Of a DNA stretch of 64,000 nt, positions 1 to 7,809 are shown piece after piece; position 1 is the stretch's first letter; each line of letters opens with the position of its first letter. The notes below the pieces were generated by a model, which saw nothing but the letters and a program-made list of their open reading frames with translations, was not told where the DNA came from and did not search any database. The translations under genes were made by a program, and so were the position numbers. Source of the DNA: Sphingobacterium sp. HMA12. Its GTDB lineage: Bacteria; Bacteroidota; Bacteroidia; Sphingobacteriales; Sphingobacteriaceae. The DNA is taken from positions 62,260-126,259 of the forward strand of contig NZ_BEYR01000005.1 in the NCBI RefSeq assembly GCF_002933815.1, written 5' to 3'.

Positions 1-1
1 T

Positions 2-1354
2 GCTATCATCTTCGCCTTAGTTTTATTGCTGATCTTTTCCAATTGGGCAAATCAGGCTCTTTTTCCTAATGAACCCATACAGATTGTCCATCCCCTGTCA
101 TTTATAGCGATCATTGGTGTCATCTGGATTTTAACGAGCCTATTGACTTCCGTCTATCCCCTCATTTTTGTCAACCGGATGAACATCCAGCAGGCACTGA
201 AAAAGCTGACCATAGGCCCCTGGAGTTTTAGTCGTAAAACGCTTATTGTTTTTCAGAATGTGATCGCCATGATGCTGCTGATCGCTACTTTTGTGATTGT
301 CTTACAGGTAAATCACCTCAAAAACACCGATATAGGATTCAGCAGGGAGCAGGTTATCTTACTTCCGTTCACAAAAAAAATGATCCAATCAAAAGCGAAA
401 ATCGCTCATTTTATCAGTAATAGAACCGATATTCAATCCTATACTTTTAGCGATAATCCACCTTCATCTGAAAAGGTATGGGGCGGAACCATCCAGTTTG
501 ATAACAGAACGGAATGGGAAAAATGGCCCGCCCGATACGCTATTGGTGATTCTGCTTACATCAGCACATTCAACATCAAATTATTGGCAGGAAGAAATTT
601 CAATGACAATACGCAGAAGCCAGAATTTCTGATCAATCAGAATATGGCTACCGCATTAGGCTTTAAAGATCCCAATGCTATTATCGGCAAGTCTTTAAAC
701 GCCGGTGGGCTGAATGAAGAACAAGCGGGAACAATAGTAGGCGTTGTTGCAGACTTTAGCACCAATTCGCTGAACGAACCCATCTCCCCTACTGTAATTG
801 GGTATAATGAAACACGGTTAAAAAATGTAGCGATTAAACTAAAAGGTACCGATCATCAGCTGCTCGTGAAAGATCTGGAACAACAATGGAAAAACTGGTA
901 TCCCGATGAAGTGTTCCAATATAAATTCTATGAGCAGCAGATTGCTCAGCTCTACAAGAAAGAAGCATTACTGGAAAAACTGATCTGGATCGCTGCTATC
1001 GTCGCGATAAGCATCAGTATACTCGGTTTTCTAGGATTGCTCTCCATCAATATCCTAAAACGAACAAAAGAAATCGGAATCCGGAAGGTGTTAGGTTCTT
1101 CGGTAACAGGTATTATTGTATTGTTGTCACAAGATTTCTTTAAATGGATAACAATTGCTTTTTTACTTGCTACACCACTTGCGTATTATCTTATGAACCG
1201 CTGGCTGGACAATTTCCCTTTTCGGATCAGTATGGGCTGGTGGATCTTTGCATCCGCTTTCTGTGTTGGACTTATGTTAACGATTGCCGTGGTATCCCTA
1301 CAATCTATAAAGGCTGCCACAGCCAATCCTGTTGATAGTTTAAGAGACGAATAG
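2..1354 (+). CDS. FtsX/MacB-type ABC permease, 5' partial
   Basis: This is the C-terminal part of a large ABC transporter permease. The reading frame is open to the window edge, so the true start lies to the left and the first TTG/ATG codons visible are internal. It contains transmembrane segments at the left end, a periplasmic MacB-like domain (about 100-310 of the visible part), then the FtsX core with the IGIRKVLGSS motif and three more membrane segments, ending NPVDSLRDE like the other permeases here. The family uses ATP hydrolysed by a partner ATPase to drive mechanical work in the periplasm (export, lipoprotein handling or signalling); substrate unknown. It is the first of five paralogues in this cluster. 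Confidence 0.93.
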   Translation, partial: AIIFALVLLLIFSNWANQALFPNEPIQIVHPLSFIAIIGVIWILTSLLTSVYPLIFVNRMNIQQALKKLTIGPWSFSRKTLIVFQNVIAMMLLIATFVIVLQVNHLKNTDIGFSREQVILLPFTKKMIQSKAKIAHFISNRTDIQSYTFSDNPPSSEKVWGGTIQFDNRTEWEKWPARYAIGDSAYISTFNIKLLAGRNFNDNTQKPEFLINQNMATALGFKDPNAIIGKSLNAGGLNEEQAGTIVGVVADFSTNSLNEPISPTVIGYNETRLKNVAIKLKGTDHQLLVKDLEQQWKNWYPDEVFQYKFYEQQIAQLYKKEALLEKLIWIAAIVAISISILGFLGLLSINILKRTKEIGIRKVLGSSVTGIIVLLSQDFFKWITIAFLLATPLAYYLMNRWLDNFPFRISMGWWIFASAFCVGLMLTIAVVSLQSIKAATANPVDSLRDE

Positions 1355-1410
1355 GAAGAGGAGGCTGTCTGCTTATTTACTATTCGTTCGGGAAATCGGC
1401 GAGATCAAGG

Positions 1411-1447
1411 TGTTCGCGGGTGTACAATGACTGTCCGATTTCGGACA
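1411..1447 (+). promoter_or_regulatory. Tandem palindromic activator sites before permease gene
   Basis: Two palindromes of the form TGTyCG-n4-CGrACA lie at 1411-1426 (TGTTCG, then TGTACA) and 1432-1447 (TGTCCG, then CGGACA, perfect), 21 bp centre to centre, i.e. two helical turns on the same face. The same layout recurs at 7638-7675 and 10342-10378, each time before an FtsX permease gene. They look like binding sites for a dimeric enhancer-binding protein. The regulator is not in the window. Confidence 0.7.
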
Positions 1448-1500
1448 GTCCAGTCGCCGAAACCAATTTTAATAAACTAACAATCAACAACCTACACACT

Positions 1501-1516
1501 TGGCTAAGGATTTGTA
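1501..1516 (+). promoter_or_regulatory. Candidate sigma-54 promoter (-24/-12)
   Basis: TGGC-n7-TTGTA matches the sigma-54 consensus TGGCAC-n5-TTGC, with GG and GT separated by 10 bp. It starts 61.5 bp after the centre of the proximal palindrome, the same distance as in the copy at 10432. Predicted transcription start is near 1527. The -12 element has GT in place of the canonical GC. Confidence 0.65.
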
Positions 1517-1597
1517 TTATCGTACACAAATTAACAAAAATCAAAGTCTGCATCCGTTCCGTATGCAGTGATGAAAATAAACCTTATACGAGTGACA

Positions 1598-4003
1598 ATG
1601 ACTTTTACAAACTTCAAGATTGCCTGGCGGAATATTCTAAAGAAAAAAATTCAAAACCTGATCAACCTAGTTGGATTGACTCTTGGCATTACCTTTTTAC
1701 TACTGGTGGGAGCCTATGTATGGGATGTTCAACAGGTAAATAGCAAGATCAAAAACATAGATCAGCAATTTTTATTACAGAGCAAGTATAAGAAAGAAGG
1801 ATTTGGAATCAATTTGACCACGATCGGAGCACTACCCAAAGCCCTATATGAAGAATATCCAGATTTGGTGGCCAGCTATTATCGTATTGATGGATTGACA
1901 GGTATTATCGCCAATGGTGCAACGATCCATGAAGAAGGGATGGCTCTCGGTGATCCTAGCCTTTTGACCATGTTTGGTTTTGAGCTTTTAGCAGGCAATC
2001 CGAAGACAGCACTGAACAATCCCTTTTCTGTGGTGATCACTGAACAGGCCGCCTTAAAATATTTTGGAAACGTCGATGTTCTGGGAAAAACCCTGCAGAT
2101 TAAAAATTTCAAAGGCGAAAAACATGATTTTGAAATTACTGCCGTTATAAAAACTGCTCTACAAAATGCGATCATGGATCTGACAAAGGATATGCATTCC
2201 GATATCTTCCTACCCATTGCCAACGAACAATACTTCGGCAGATCCGTGGATAACTGGAATAATCCTTACATTGCAGGTTACCTCGAATTGAAAGTCGGGG
2301 TGACGACACAACAATTGGATGCGGCGATTCAAACGCTGGTGCATAAAAACACCGATCAGGAATTCGCCAGCCAATACAGCCCCGACCTAAAACCGTTGAA
2401 AAGCTATTATCTAGATGATAATCAAGGCGCTGTCCGCAAGATGATTCAGACGTTAATCTGGATAGCCATTTTTATCCTGGTCATGGCCATCATCAACTTT
2501 ATCAATTTTAGTATTGCACAGCATATTACACGATTGAAGGAAATCGGTGTGCGCAAGATTATGGGTTCTTCCAGATTACAATTGGTAAGGCAATTGCTGA
2601 CAGAATATATCCTCATCGTAGCTATTGCAGCATTGATCAGTCTACCCATCTATAGCGTAGTACGCCCCCTATTTGCACATGTACTGATGCGCGAGCTGCC
2701 CTCTCTGATCAACCTGCCGGGATATTTTTTTGGTTTATTAGGTCTGTTAACCGTAGTGGTCGGTATGCTGGCGGGACTATATCCGGCAATTAAACTGTCC
2801 AATATCAAGATACTTCCCTCGGTCAAAAATCAGTTCTCCGCATTGGGCGACAAGCAATTGGTTCGAAAAGTGCTCTTATTCTTTCAGTTCGCCGTTGCGC
2901 TGCTCCTCCTGGTCTGTACCCTGATTATCTCCAAACAGGTCAATCTATTTATAAACAGCAATTTAGGATACAACAAGGATTATTTATTGACGGTACAGGC
3001 ACCAAGGGACTGGTCCGAAAATGGTATCCGGAAAATGGAGACCATCCGGCATGAGCTGCTGCAAGAATCAGCGGTCAAGTCCGTGAGCCTTTCCTATGAG
3101 ACACCCGGGCTATTAGGCTTCAATATGCAGCCTGCATTTGGCAATAATAACGATACTGATATCCAGGTACAACGGATTAACAGTGACGGTTACTTTCTGG
3201 AAACTTATGAAATCCCCCTGTTGGCGGGTACTTTTTTACCGAAAAATGCGGTGACCGGTACCACAAATCGACCCGTTGTCATCAACAAAAAAGCCATGGA
3301 AGATTTTGGTTTCAGTAACGCCCAAAATGCGATCGGTCAACAGATCGCACTAAACGATCCAAAAGATAAGATGACCATTGTGGGCGTCACCGACAACTTT
3401 GTCGCGAATTCTCTTCATCGGGCATCTCCGGCTATTGTCTGGACAGATATCCATGAGAGTTTCCAATACCGATACCTGAGTATCCGTTTAGAACCGGGCA
3501 AAATGTCCAGCGCGGTACAAGGACTGGAAAAGAAATGGAAAGAATTAATGCCTGATGCACCATTTAAGTATCAATTTATGGATGACCGCATCAAAGGTTT
3601 ATATGAAACGGAACTGCAACTGCATCGGGCAGCGCAGATTGCGAGTGCTGTTTCACTTTTGATCGTTGTATTGGGGTTGACCGGTCTGATCTCCCTATCG
3701 ATCCATCTCCGTAACAAGGAAGTAGGTATCCGCAAAGTACTGGGTGCCTCATTAGCACATTTGATGCTGTTATTTTCGAAGGAATACTATGGCATATTTC
3801 TGTTAGCGGTTTTGGTTACAGTCCCATCTAGCTATATGCTGATGCAACATTGGCTACAGAACTATATCATCCGGATAGAAATCAATGCATTTACCTACCT
3901 GTTGCCACTGGGCATACTACTGAGCGTACTTGGTCTACTGGTGGGCTTCATTGTATTTCGGGCCACCCGGTTTAATCCGGTCGAAAAATTAAGGGATGAA
4001 TAA
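1598..4003 (+). CDS. FtsX/MacB-type ABC permease (paralogue 2)
   Basis: An 801-residue inner-membrane permease of the duplicated Bacteroidota type: TM1 near residues 20-40, periplasmic MacB-like domain, FtsX domain with EIGVRKIMGSS and three to four TM segments (about 285-420), then a second periplasmic domain and a second FtsX domain with EVGIRKVLGAS, ending NPVEKLRDE. I chose ATG 1598 because MTFTNFKIAWRN lines up with the starts of the other paralogues and gives matching length; GTG 1568 or ATG 1571 would add about ten residues. It follows a candidate sigma-54 promoter and is probably co-transcribed with the next permease, 27 bp downstream. The transported substrate cannot be read from sequence. 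Confidence 0.92.
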   Translation: MTFTNFKIAWRNILKKKIQNLINLVGLTLGITFLLLVGAYVWDVQQVNSKIKNIDQQFLLQSKYKKEGFGINLTTIGALPKALYEEYPDLVASYYRIDGLTGIIANGATIHEEGMALGDPSLLTMFGFELLAGNPKTALNNPFSVVITEQAALKYFGNVDVLGKTLQIKNFKGEKHDFEITAVIKTALQNAIMDLTKDMHSDIFLPIANEQYFGRSVDNWNNPYIAGYLELKVGVTTQQLDAAIQTLVHKNTDQEFASQYSPDLKPLKSYYLDDNQGAVRKMIQTLIWIAIFILVMAIINFINFSIAQHITRLKEIGVRKIMGSSRLQLVRQLLTEYILIVAIAALISLPIYSVVRPLFAHVLMRELPSLINLPGYFFGLLGLLTVVVGMLAGLYPAIKLSNIKILPSVKNQFSALGDKQLVRKVLLFFQFAVALLLLVCTLIISKQVNLFINSNLGYNKDYLLTVQAPRDWSENGIRKMETIRHELLQESAVKSVSLSYETPGLLGFNMQPAFGNNNDTDIQVQRINSDGYFLETYEIPLLAGTFLPKNAVTGTTNRPVVINKKAMEDFGFSNAQNAIGQQIALNDPKDKMTIVGVTDNFVANSLHRASPAIVWTDIHESFQYRYLSIRLEPGKMSSAVQGLEKKWKELMPDAPFKYQFMDDRIKGLYETELQLHRAAQIASAVSLLIVVLGLTGLISLSIHLRNKEVGIRKVLGASLAHLMLLFSKEYYGIFLLAVLVTVPSSYMLMQHWLQNYIIRIEINAFTYLLPLGILLSVLGLLVGFIVFRATRFNPVEKLRDE

Positions 4004-4030
4004 TATCATAAACCAATCCATATAAACAGT

Positions 4031-6427
4031 ATGATAAAGAACCATCTTAAAACCGCCTGGCGGACATTGACACACAATCGGATCTATTCGCTATCAAACC
4101 TCGTTGGGTTAACCATTGCTTTGTTCGTATTTATGTTGATCAGTTCACTTGTCGTTGATGAGCTTTCCTACGACAGACAATGGAGCAGATCCAATGAGCT
4201 TTACCGAATGCGAATAGTGCCCAAAGAAACAAAGGAAGGTATCACAAACAATATTTCAGGAGCTCCCGAAGGTATCTCGGCCACATTAAAAGCTAATTTT
4301 CCGGAAGTACTTGGTTATACTTCAATCAATTCATTTTCACCAAAATTAACCATAAACAAGCGCTCGAAGCAACTAGCCGAAATCAATACGCTGGAAATTG
4401 ACAGTGGTTTTTTCAATCTTTTTGACGCAAAAATAATCGCTGGAAATCCGAAACAAGTCATTGCCGGAGCAAAAAATATCACATTGACAGCCTCCGCTGT
4501 ACAAAAACACTTCGGCGGAAAAGACGTGCTCGGCAGCACATTCTACAATAAACCACAAGAAGGGGAGCCCGAAGCTTATTATGTCAATGCCATTATTGAG
4601 GATATGCCCTATAATTCTTCCTTTCAGACAGAAGCCCTCGTGCTGATGCCTAAGGTCAATGAATTCAATCCGGCAGAGACTGGTTCATTGCAAACACAGC
4701 TTCTATTGCTCAAAAGCACAACTGACATTAACAGCTTTTCAACTAAAATAAACAAATGGTACAATGCACAGAAACTGAATGACTGGGCGAAAGGACACAA
4801 TCTTATCATTGAGCCCATCAAAGACATACATTTACAAAGTATTACAGGATGGGAGAATCCGATGCAGGATATTTATCTGCTGGCTGGAATAGCGCTCTTG
4901 ATCCTTGTATTGGTCAGTATCAATTACATCAACCTGAGCTTTGCCCATGCCTTAAAACGCGCACAGCAGATAGGAATCCGCAAAGTATTGGGTGCAAGCC
5001 GAAAGAATCTGATTATGCAAATGGGCCTGGAGAGTACCATACTCTTTGCCGGCTCTTTTCTGGTTGCATTTTTTGGTTATGTGCTTATCAGCCCGGCATT
5101 TGAACATTATTTAGAACATCCATTGACGATGAGCTACCAGCATTCCTTATTGATGTTTGTTGGATTATTATCCATCTGGATCCTTCTGGGCTGGCTGTGC
5201 AGCTTACCTACGGCATTGTCTCTATCAAAAACGCAGCCATCATTGGAACTTCGGAGGCAGCTTTCTTTCTTCAGACTTCCGCTCAATATGGCATTTACCA
5301 AAGTACTGGTTGTTATCCAGTTTGCCATTGCCATTGTCGTAGCGATCTGTATGATGTCCATGCGGGCGCAATTGAATTACCTGTACAGCAAAGATCTTGG
5401 CTACGAACCTAAAAATCTTTTGGCCATCAACTATACCTCCTGGGAAGGAAAGGATCAGGCTTTCAAACAGGAGCTATTAAAAAATTCATACATCTCATCG
5501 GTCAGCCTCACAGGTTGGACTCCCTTTAGTGGGAGTGTGGATTTTAAAACAGTAAAAGACCCCGATAATCCGAACGAAGATCTCGCTGTTGTATTTGTTT
5601 ATGCGGACTATGATTACATCAAAACAATGGGCATAAAGCTTCTTGACGGCCGGCCTTTGAGTGCGGACTATGCAATGGACAGACCATTTACGGATTCTGT
5701 ACACAATGGACAACCGGTCTTTACAAACATGCTCATTTCCGAAGGCACCGCCCAGCGGCTATCTTTAAAACTCAATAGGAGCAACGAGCCTCTAAAAAAT
5801 ACACCGGTGGGCGTATTTAAAGAGTTTAACGGAGCAAGTTTAAAGTTTCCGATCGGCCCTTTTGCGATTAAGGCACAAAAGGAATGGGAAGGCGGCTGCA
5901 TGCTTATCCGCGTAGAAGAAGGCAAGAAAAAGGAAGCTTTAGCCTTGGTAAACAGTACCTGGAACAAATTTTTCCCTAACCGGATCGCACAGATCAACTG
6001 GCAGGAAGATCAGGTACAGCATCAATATAACAAAGAGAGAAAACAGTACCAGCAACTGGCACTCTTTACGGGTTCCAGCATGCTGATTGCTATCTTAGGG
6101 ATCGTAGCTATTGCCATCTATACGCTAGAGCGGCGGGTGAAAGAGATTGGTATCCGGAAAGTGCTTGGTGCTTCGGTCAATACGATCACCTATATGATTT
6201 CCAGATCCTTTATCATACTTCTGCTGATCGCTATTCTAATTTCTTTCCCAATAGCATGGTGGTTTACGCACAAGTGGCTGGAAAACTTCTACTACCATAT
6301 TGATGTTCCGATCGCTCTATTTGTTTTCACCGGAATGTTTATCGGTCTGATAACTTTAGCGATTATCGCCGTCCGGATCTTCCAGACAGCCCGTATCAAT
6401 CCTGTCAATAGTTTACGGGATGAATAA
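4031..6427 (+). CDS. FtsX/MacB-type ABC permease (paralogue 3)
   Basis: A 798-residue permease with the same architecture as its neighbours: N-terminal MIKNHLKTAWRTL followed by TM1, MacB-like periplasmic domain, FtsX core with QIGIRKVLGAS, second periplasmic domain, second FtsX core with EIGIRKVLGAS, and the terminal NPVNSLRDE. It starts 27 bp after the preceding permease with no palindrome or sigma-54 element between, so the two are probably one transcript. Sequence divergence from the other copies is large in the periplasmic parts, which suggests that the paralogues sense or handle different partners. Family assignment is secure; function is open. Confidence 0.92.
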   Translation: MIKNHLKTAWRTLTHNRIYSLSNLVGLTIALFVFMLISSLVVDELSYDRQWSRSNELYRMRIVPKETKEGITNNISGAPEGISATLKANFPEVLGYTSINSFSPKLTINKRSKQLAEINTLEIDSGFFNLFDAKIIAGNPKQVIAGAKNITLTASAVQKHFGGKDVLGSTFYNKPQEGEPEAYYVNAIIEDMPYNSSFQTEALVLMPKVNEFNPAETGSLQTQLLLLKSTTDINSFSTKINKWYNAQKLNDWAKGHNLIIEPIKDIHLQSITGWENPMQDIYLLAGIALLILVLVSINYINLSFAHALKRAQQIGIRKVLGASRKNLIMQMGLESTILFAGSFLVAFFGYVLISPAFEHYLEHPLTMSYQHSLLMFVGLLSIWILLGWLCSLPTALSLSKTQPSLELRRQLSFFRLPLNMAFTKVLVVIQFAIAIVVAICMMSMRAQLNYLYSKDLGYEPKNLLAINYTSWEGKDQAFKQELLKNSYISSVSLTGWTPFSGSVDFKTVKDPDNPNEDLAVVFVYADYDYIKTMGIKLLDGRPLSADYAMDRPFTDSVHNGQPVFTNMLISEGTAQRLSLKLNRSNEPLKNTPVGVFKEFNGASLKFPIGPFAIKAQKEWEGGCMLIRVEEGKKKEALALVNSTWNKFFPNRIAQINWQEDQVQHQYNKERKQYQQLALFTGSSMLIAILGIVAIAIYTLERRVKEIGIRKVLGASVNTITYMISRSFIILLLIAILISFPIAWWFTHKWLENFYYHIDVPIALFVFTGMFIGLITLAIIAVRIFQTARINPVNSLRDE

Positions 6428-6434
6428 GAAAAAA

Positions 6435-6520
6435 TAAGCCGTAGGTTGTTAGAAGTCAAAAGTGCATTTATTATTAACCGATTGGGAATGAAAGTTTATA
6501 ATTGGTGTACCTACGGCTTA
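6435..6520. repeat. 86-bp element with 12-bp terminal inverted repeats
   Basis: TAAGCCGTAGGT at 6435-6446 is repeated in perfect inverted orientation at 6509-6520 around 62 bp of unrelated AT-rich sequence. It begins 8 bp after the permease stop codon. The left end resembles the hairpin part of the dispersed repeat at 51311-51378 (TAAGCCGTAGG). It could be a small non-autonomous repeat or a long-loop transcript end; no clear target duplication is visible. Confidence 0.5.
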
Positions 6521-6531
6521 GAATCTTTGAA

Positions 6532-6570
6532 GCAATTTTTAGCTGTTTGCTGTGAACAGTTAAAAATTGC
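6532..6570. terminator. Hairpin 3' of the minus-strand unknown gene
   Basis: Two 16-bp arms, 6532-6547 and 6555-6570, pair with a single mismatch/wobble around a 7-nt loop, immediately after the stop codon of the minus-strand gene. The arms contain A/T runs that can serve as the U-tract. Probably terminates both convergent genes. Confidence 0.6.
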
Positions 6571-7254
6571 TTATTTCTTTTCAGTCGATTCTGGCTGAGC
6601 AGCTAAAACATAGACAAATGCATATGGAAATTCTTTCCGAACAATTTTGCGTTCGTCAGACAGACTGAGCAGATCATCTAGCACCTTCATCAGATTTTTA
6701 GGTCGTACATATCTCTCCAGTTTCTTGCAACATAACTTATGCACCTCGTCAGGTTGTTTTTCCTCGTTAAAATATCCAGCATCAATTGTCTCTTCCAAAA
6801 AAACCGCTATCTTTTCCACTTCATTCGCTGTAGAACTTTCATAAGGATCAATATCATGACGAATGTCTATTAATTTAAATTCGGTTACTCGCTGATCTTG
6901 CTCTTCATCAACTTGATATAGTTCATAAATAATTCGGTCAGCCAGTTTTGTCATATGCAATTCGTATCTTTTTTCCGCTGACGATATATTAACCCCCATA
7001 TGCACCATAGTATCTAGATTATTTATCGCTAATACATCATTCATGACAAATACATCGTGCATAAAAATTTGCTTAATCCTGAATGTCTCAATTTTAGTCA
7101 TAAAATCCAATGGCTTACCCATCAAAAAAGAAACTTCCTCAGGCGACAAATGCCGCGAGATACGGTGCAATATCATCCGGTAAAATATCAATATTTCTAT
7201 CTCTTGACATTTCCTTTTATACACTCTCGTGCTGGGTTTAAATTTATTATCCAT
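6571..7254 (-). CDS. Hypothetical protein, 227 aa
   Basis: I do not recognise this protein. ATG 7254 (MDNKFKPSTR) is preferred over an upstream in-frame TTG at 7275. It has no signal peptide or membrane segment, is rich in charged residues, and looks cytoplasmic. Residues near 35-65 contain LSPEEVSFLMGKPLDF, which resembles a short helix-turn-helix-like segment seen in Bacteroidota regulators, but this is weak. It is transcribed away from the small HTH gene at 7380, from a shared 125-bp intergenic region, and is embedded in the permease cluster, so a regulatory link is possible but not shown. Confidence 0.75.
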   Translation of the reverse strand: MDNKFKPSTRVYKRKCQEIEILIFYRMILHRISRHLSPEEVSFLMGKPLDFMTKIETFRIKQIFMHDVFVMNDVLAINNLDTMVHMGVNISSAEKRYELHMTKLADRIIYELYQVDEEQDQRVTEFKLIDIRHDIDPYESSTANEVEKIAVFLEETIDAGYFNEEKQPDEVHKLCCKKLERYVRPKNLMKVLDDLLSLSDERKIVRKEFPYAFVYVLAAQPESTEKK

Positions 7255-7379
7255 AATATCTATATAGATTTTCAATACAAAAGAATAGAAAATATCTCAA
7301 AAACAAAAACATTTGTATAAATAAAAATAACATTATATATATTTATCTATACAAAAGGACAGATTATTAAAATAAAAGG
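7255..7379. promoter_or_regulatory. Divergent intergenic region with repeated ATACAAA
   Basis: Very AT-rich region between two divergent genes. ATACAAAAG occurs at 7275-7283 and 7349-7357, and the inverted form TTTGTAT at 7312-7318. These could be operator half-sites for the adjacent HTH protein, or chance in AT-rich sequence. Confidence 0.3.
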
Positions 7380-7604
7380 ATGACAAAATTAGGTGAATTT
7401 TTAGCGAAGAAATCTGTGAATAAATCCCAGATTGCCCGCAAAACAGGATTAAGTAAAGCTAGGATCAATGAATTAACCATGACCGAAACAGCTAAATTAC
7501 GTTTAGATGAAATGTACTTGATTGCCCTGGCCATCGATACAGATCCGGCCAAAATGATGCTCGAACTCTGCGCACATCTCGAACTGAAAGAGATTGAGGA
7601 ATAA
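7380..7604 (+). CDS. Small XRE-type HTH protein, 74 aa
   Basis: A 74-residue protein that is essentially one helix-turn-helix domain: LGEFLAKKSVNKSQIARKTG followed by LSKARINELT matches the Cro/C1 (XRE) fold, with the recognition helix in SKARINELTM. Likely a DNA-binding regulator acting as a dimer. The start is ATG 7380 directly after an AT-rich leader. The TAA stop at 7602-7604 is followed in the same frame by 25 sense codons (NTFPETFNKMICAV...) up to a second TAA at 7680-7682; that stretch reads like protein and overlaps the palindromes that precede the next permease gene, so the gene may once have been about 100 codons long. Confidence 0.8.
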   Translation: MTKLGEFLAKKSVNKSQIARKTGLSKARINELTMTETAKLRLDEMYLIALAIDTDPAKMMLELCAHLELKEIEE

Positions 7605-7637
7605 AATACGTTCCCGGAAACCTTTAACAAGATGATC

Positions 7638-7675
7638 TGTGCGGTATTGGACGAAAAACTGTTCGATATCGTACA
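7638..7675 (+). promoter_or_regulatory. Tandem palindromic activator sites before permease gene
   Basis: The proximal site is TGTTCG-n4-CGTACA at 7660-7675; a weaker distal site TGTGCG-n4-TGGACG lies at 7638-7653, 22 bp away centre to centre. Same family as the sites at 1411-1447 and 10342-10378. The sites lie inside the in-frame extension of the HTH reading frame. Confidence 0.65.
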
Positions 7676-7729
7676 GGCATAAAATTCATTAACTAAATCA
7701 AAATGTTAAAAATCAGAAACTTAACAAAA

Positions 7730-7745
7730 TGGCAATACAATTGAC
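7730..7745 (+). promoter_or_regulatory. Candidate sigma-54 promoter (-24/-12)
   Basis: TGGC-n7-TTGAC, 62.5 bp after the centre of the proximal palindrome. Predicted start near 7756, giving a leader of about 54 nt to ATG 7810. The -12 element is non-canonical (GA instead of GC). Confidence 0.58.
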
Positions 7746-7809
7746 TTCAGTTTAAGGTCTTCATTGATCGGTCGATTACAGATCAATAAGATCTTAAAAA
7801 TGTATTGTT

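Noticed and set aside
1420..1743. 107-codon ORF before the second permease
   Set aside because: It runs through the palindrome and sigma-54 element and overlaps the permease in another frame; composition is not protein-like.
4004..4030. A fourth palindrome/sigma-54 block before the permease at 4031
   Set aside because: The gap is only 27 bp and contains neither element.
5134..5997. Several 70-110 codon antisense or alternate-frame ORFs inside a permease gene
   Set aside because: Shadows of the real reading frame; such ORFs occur across all long genes in this window.
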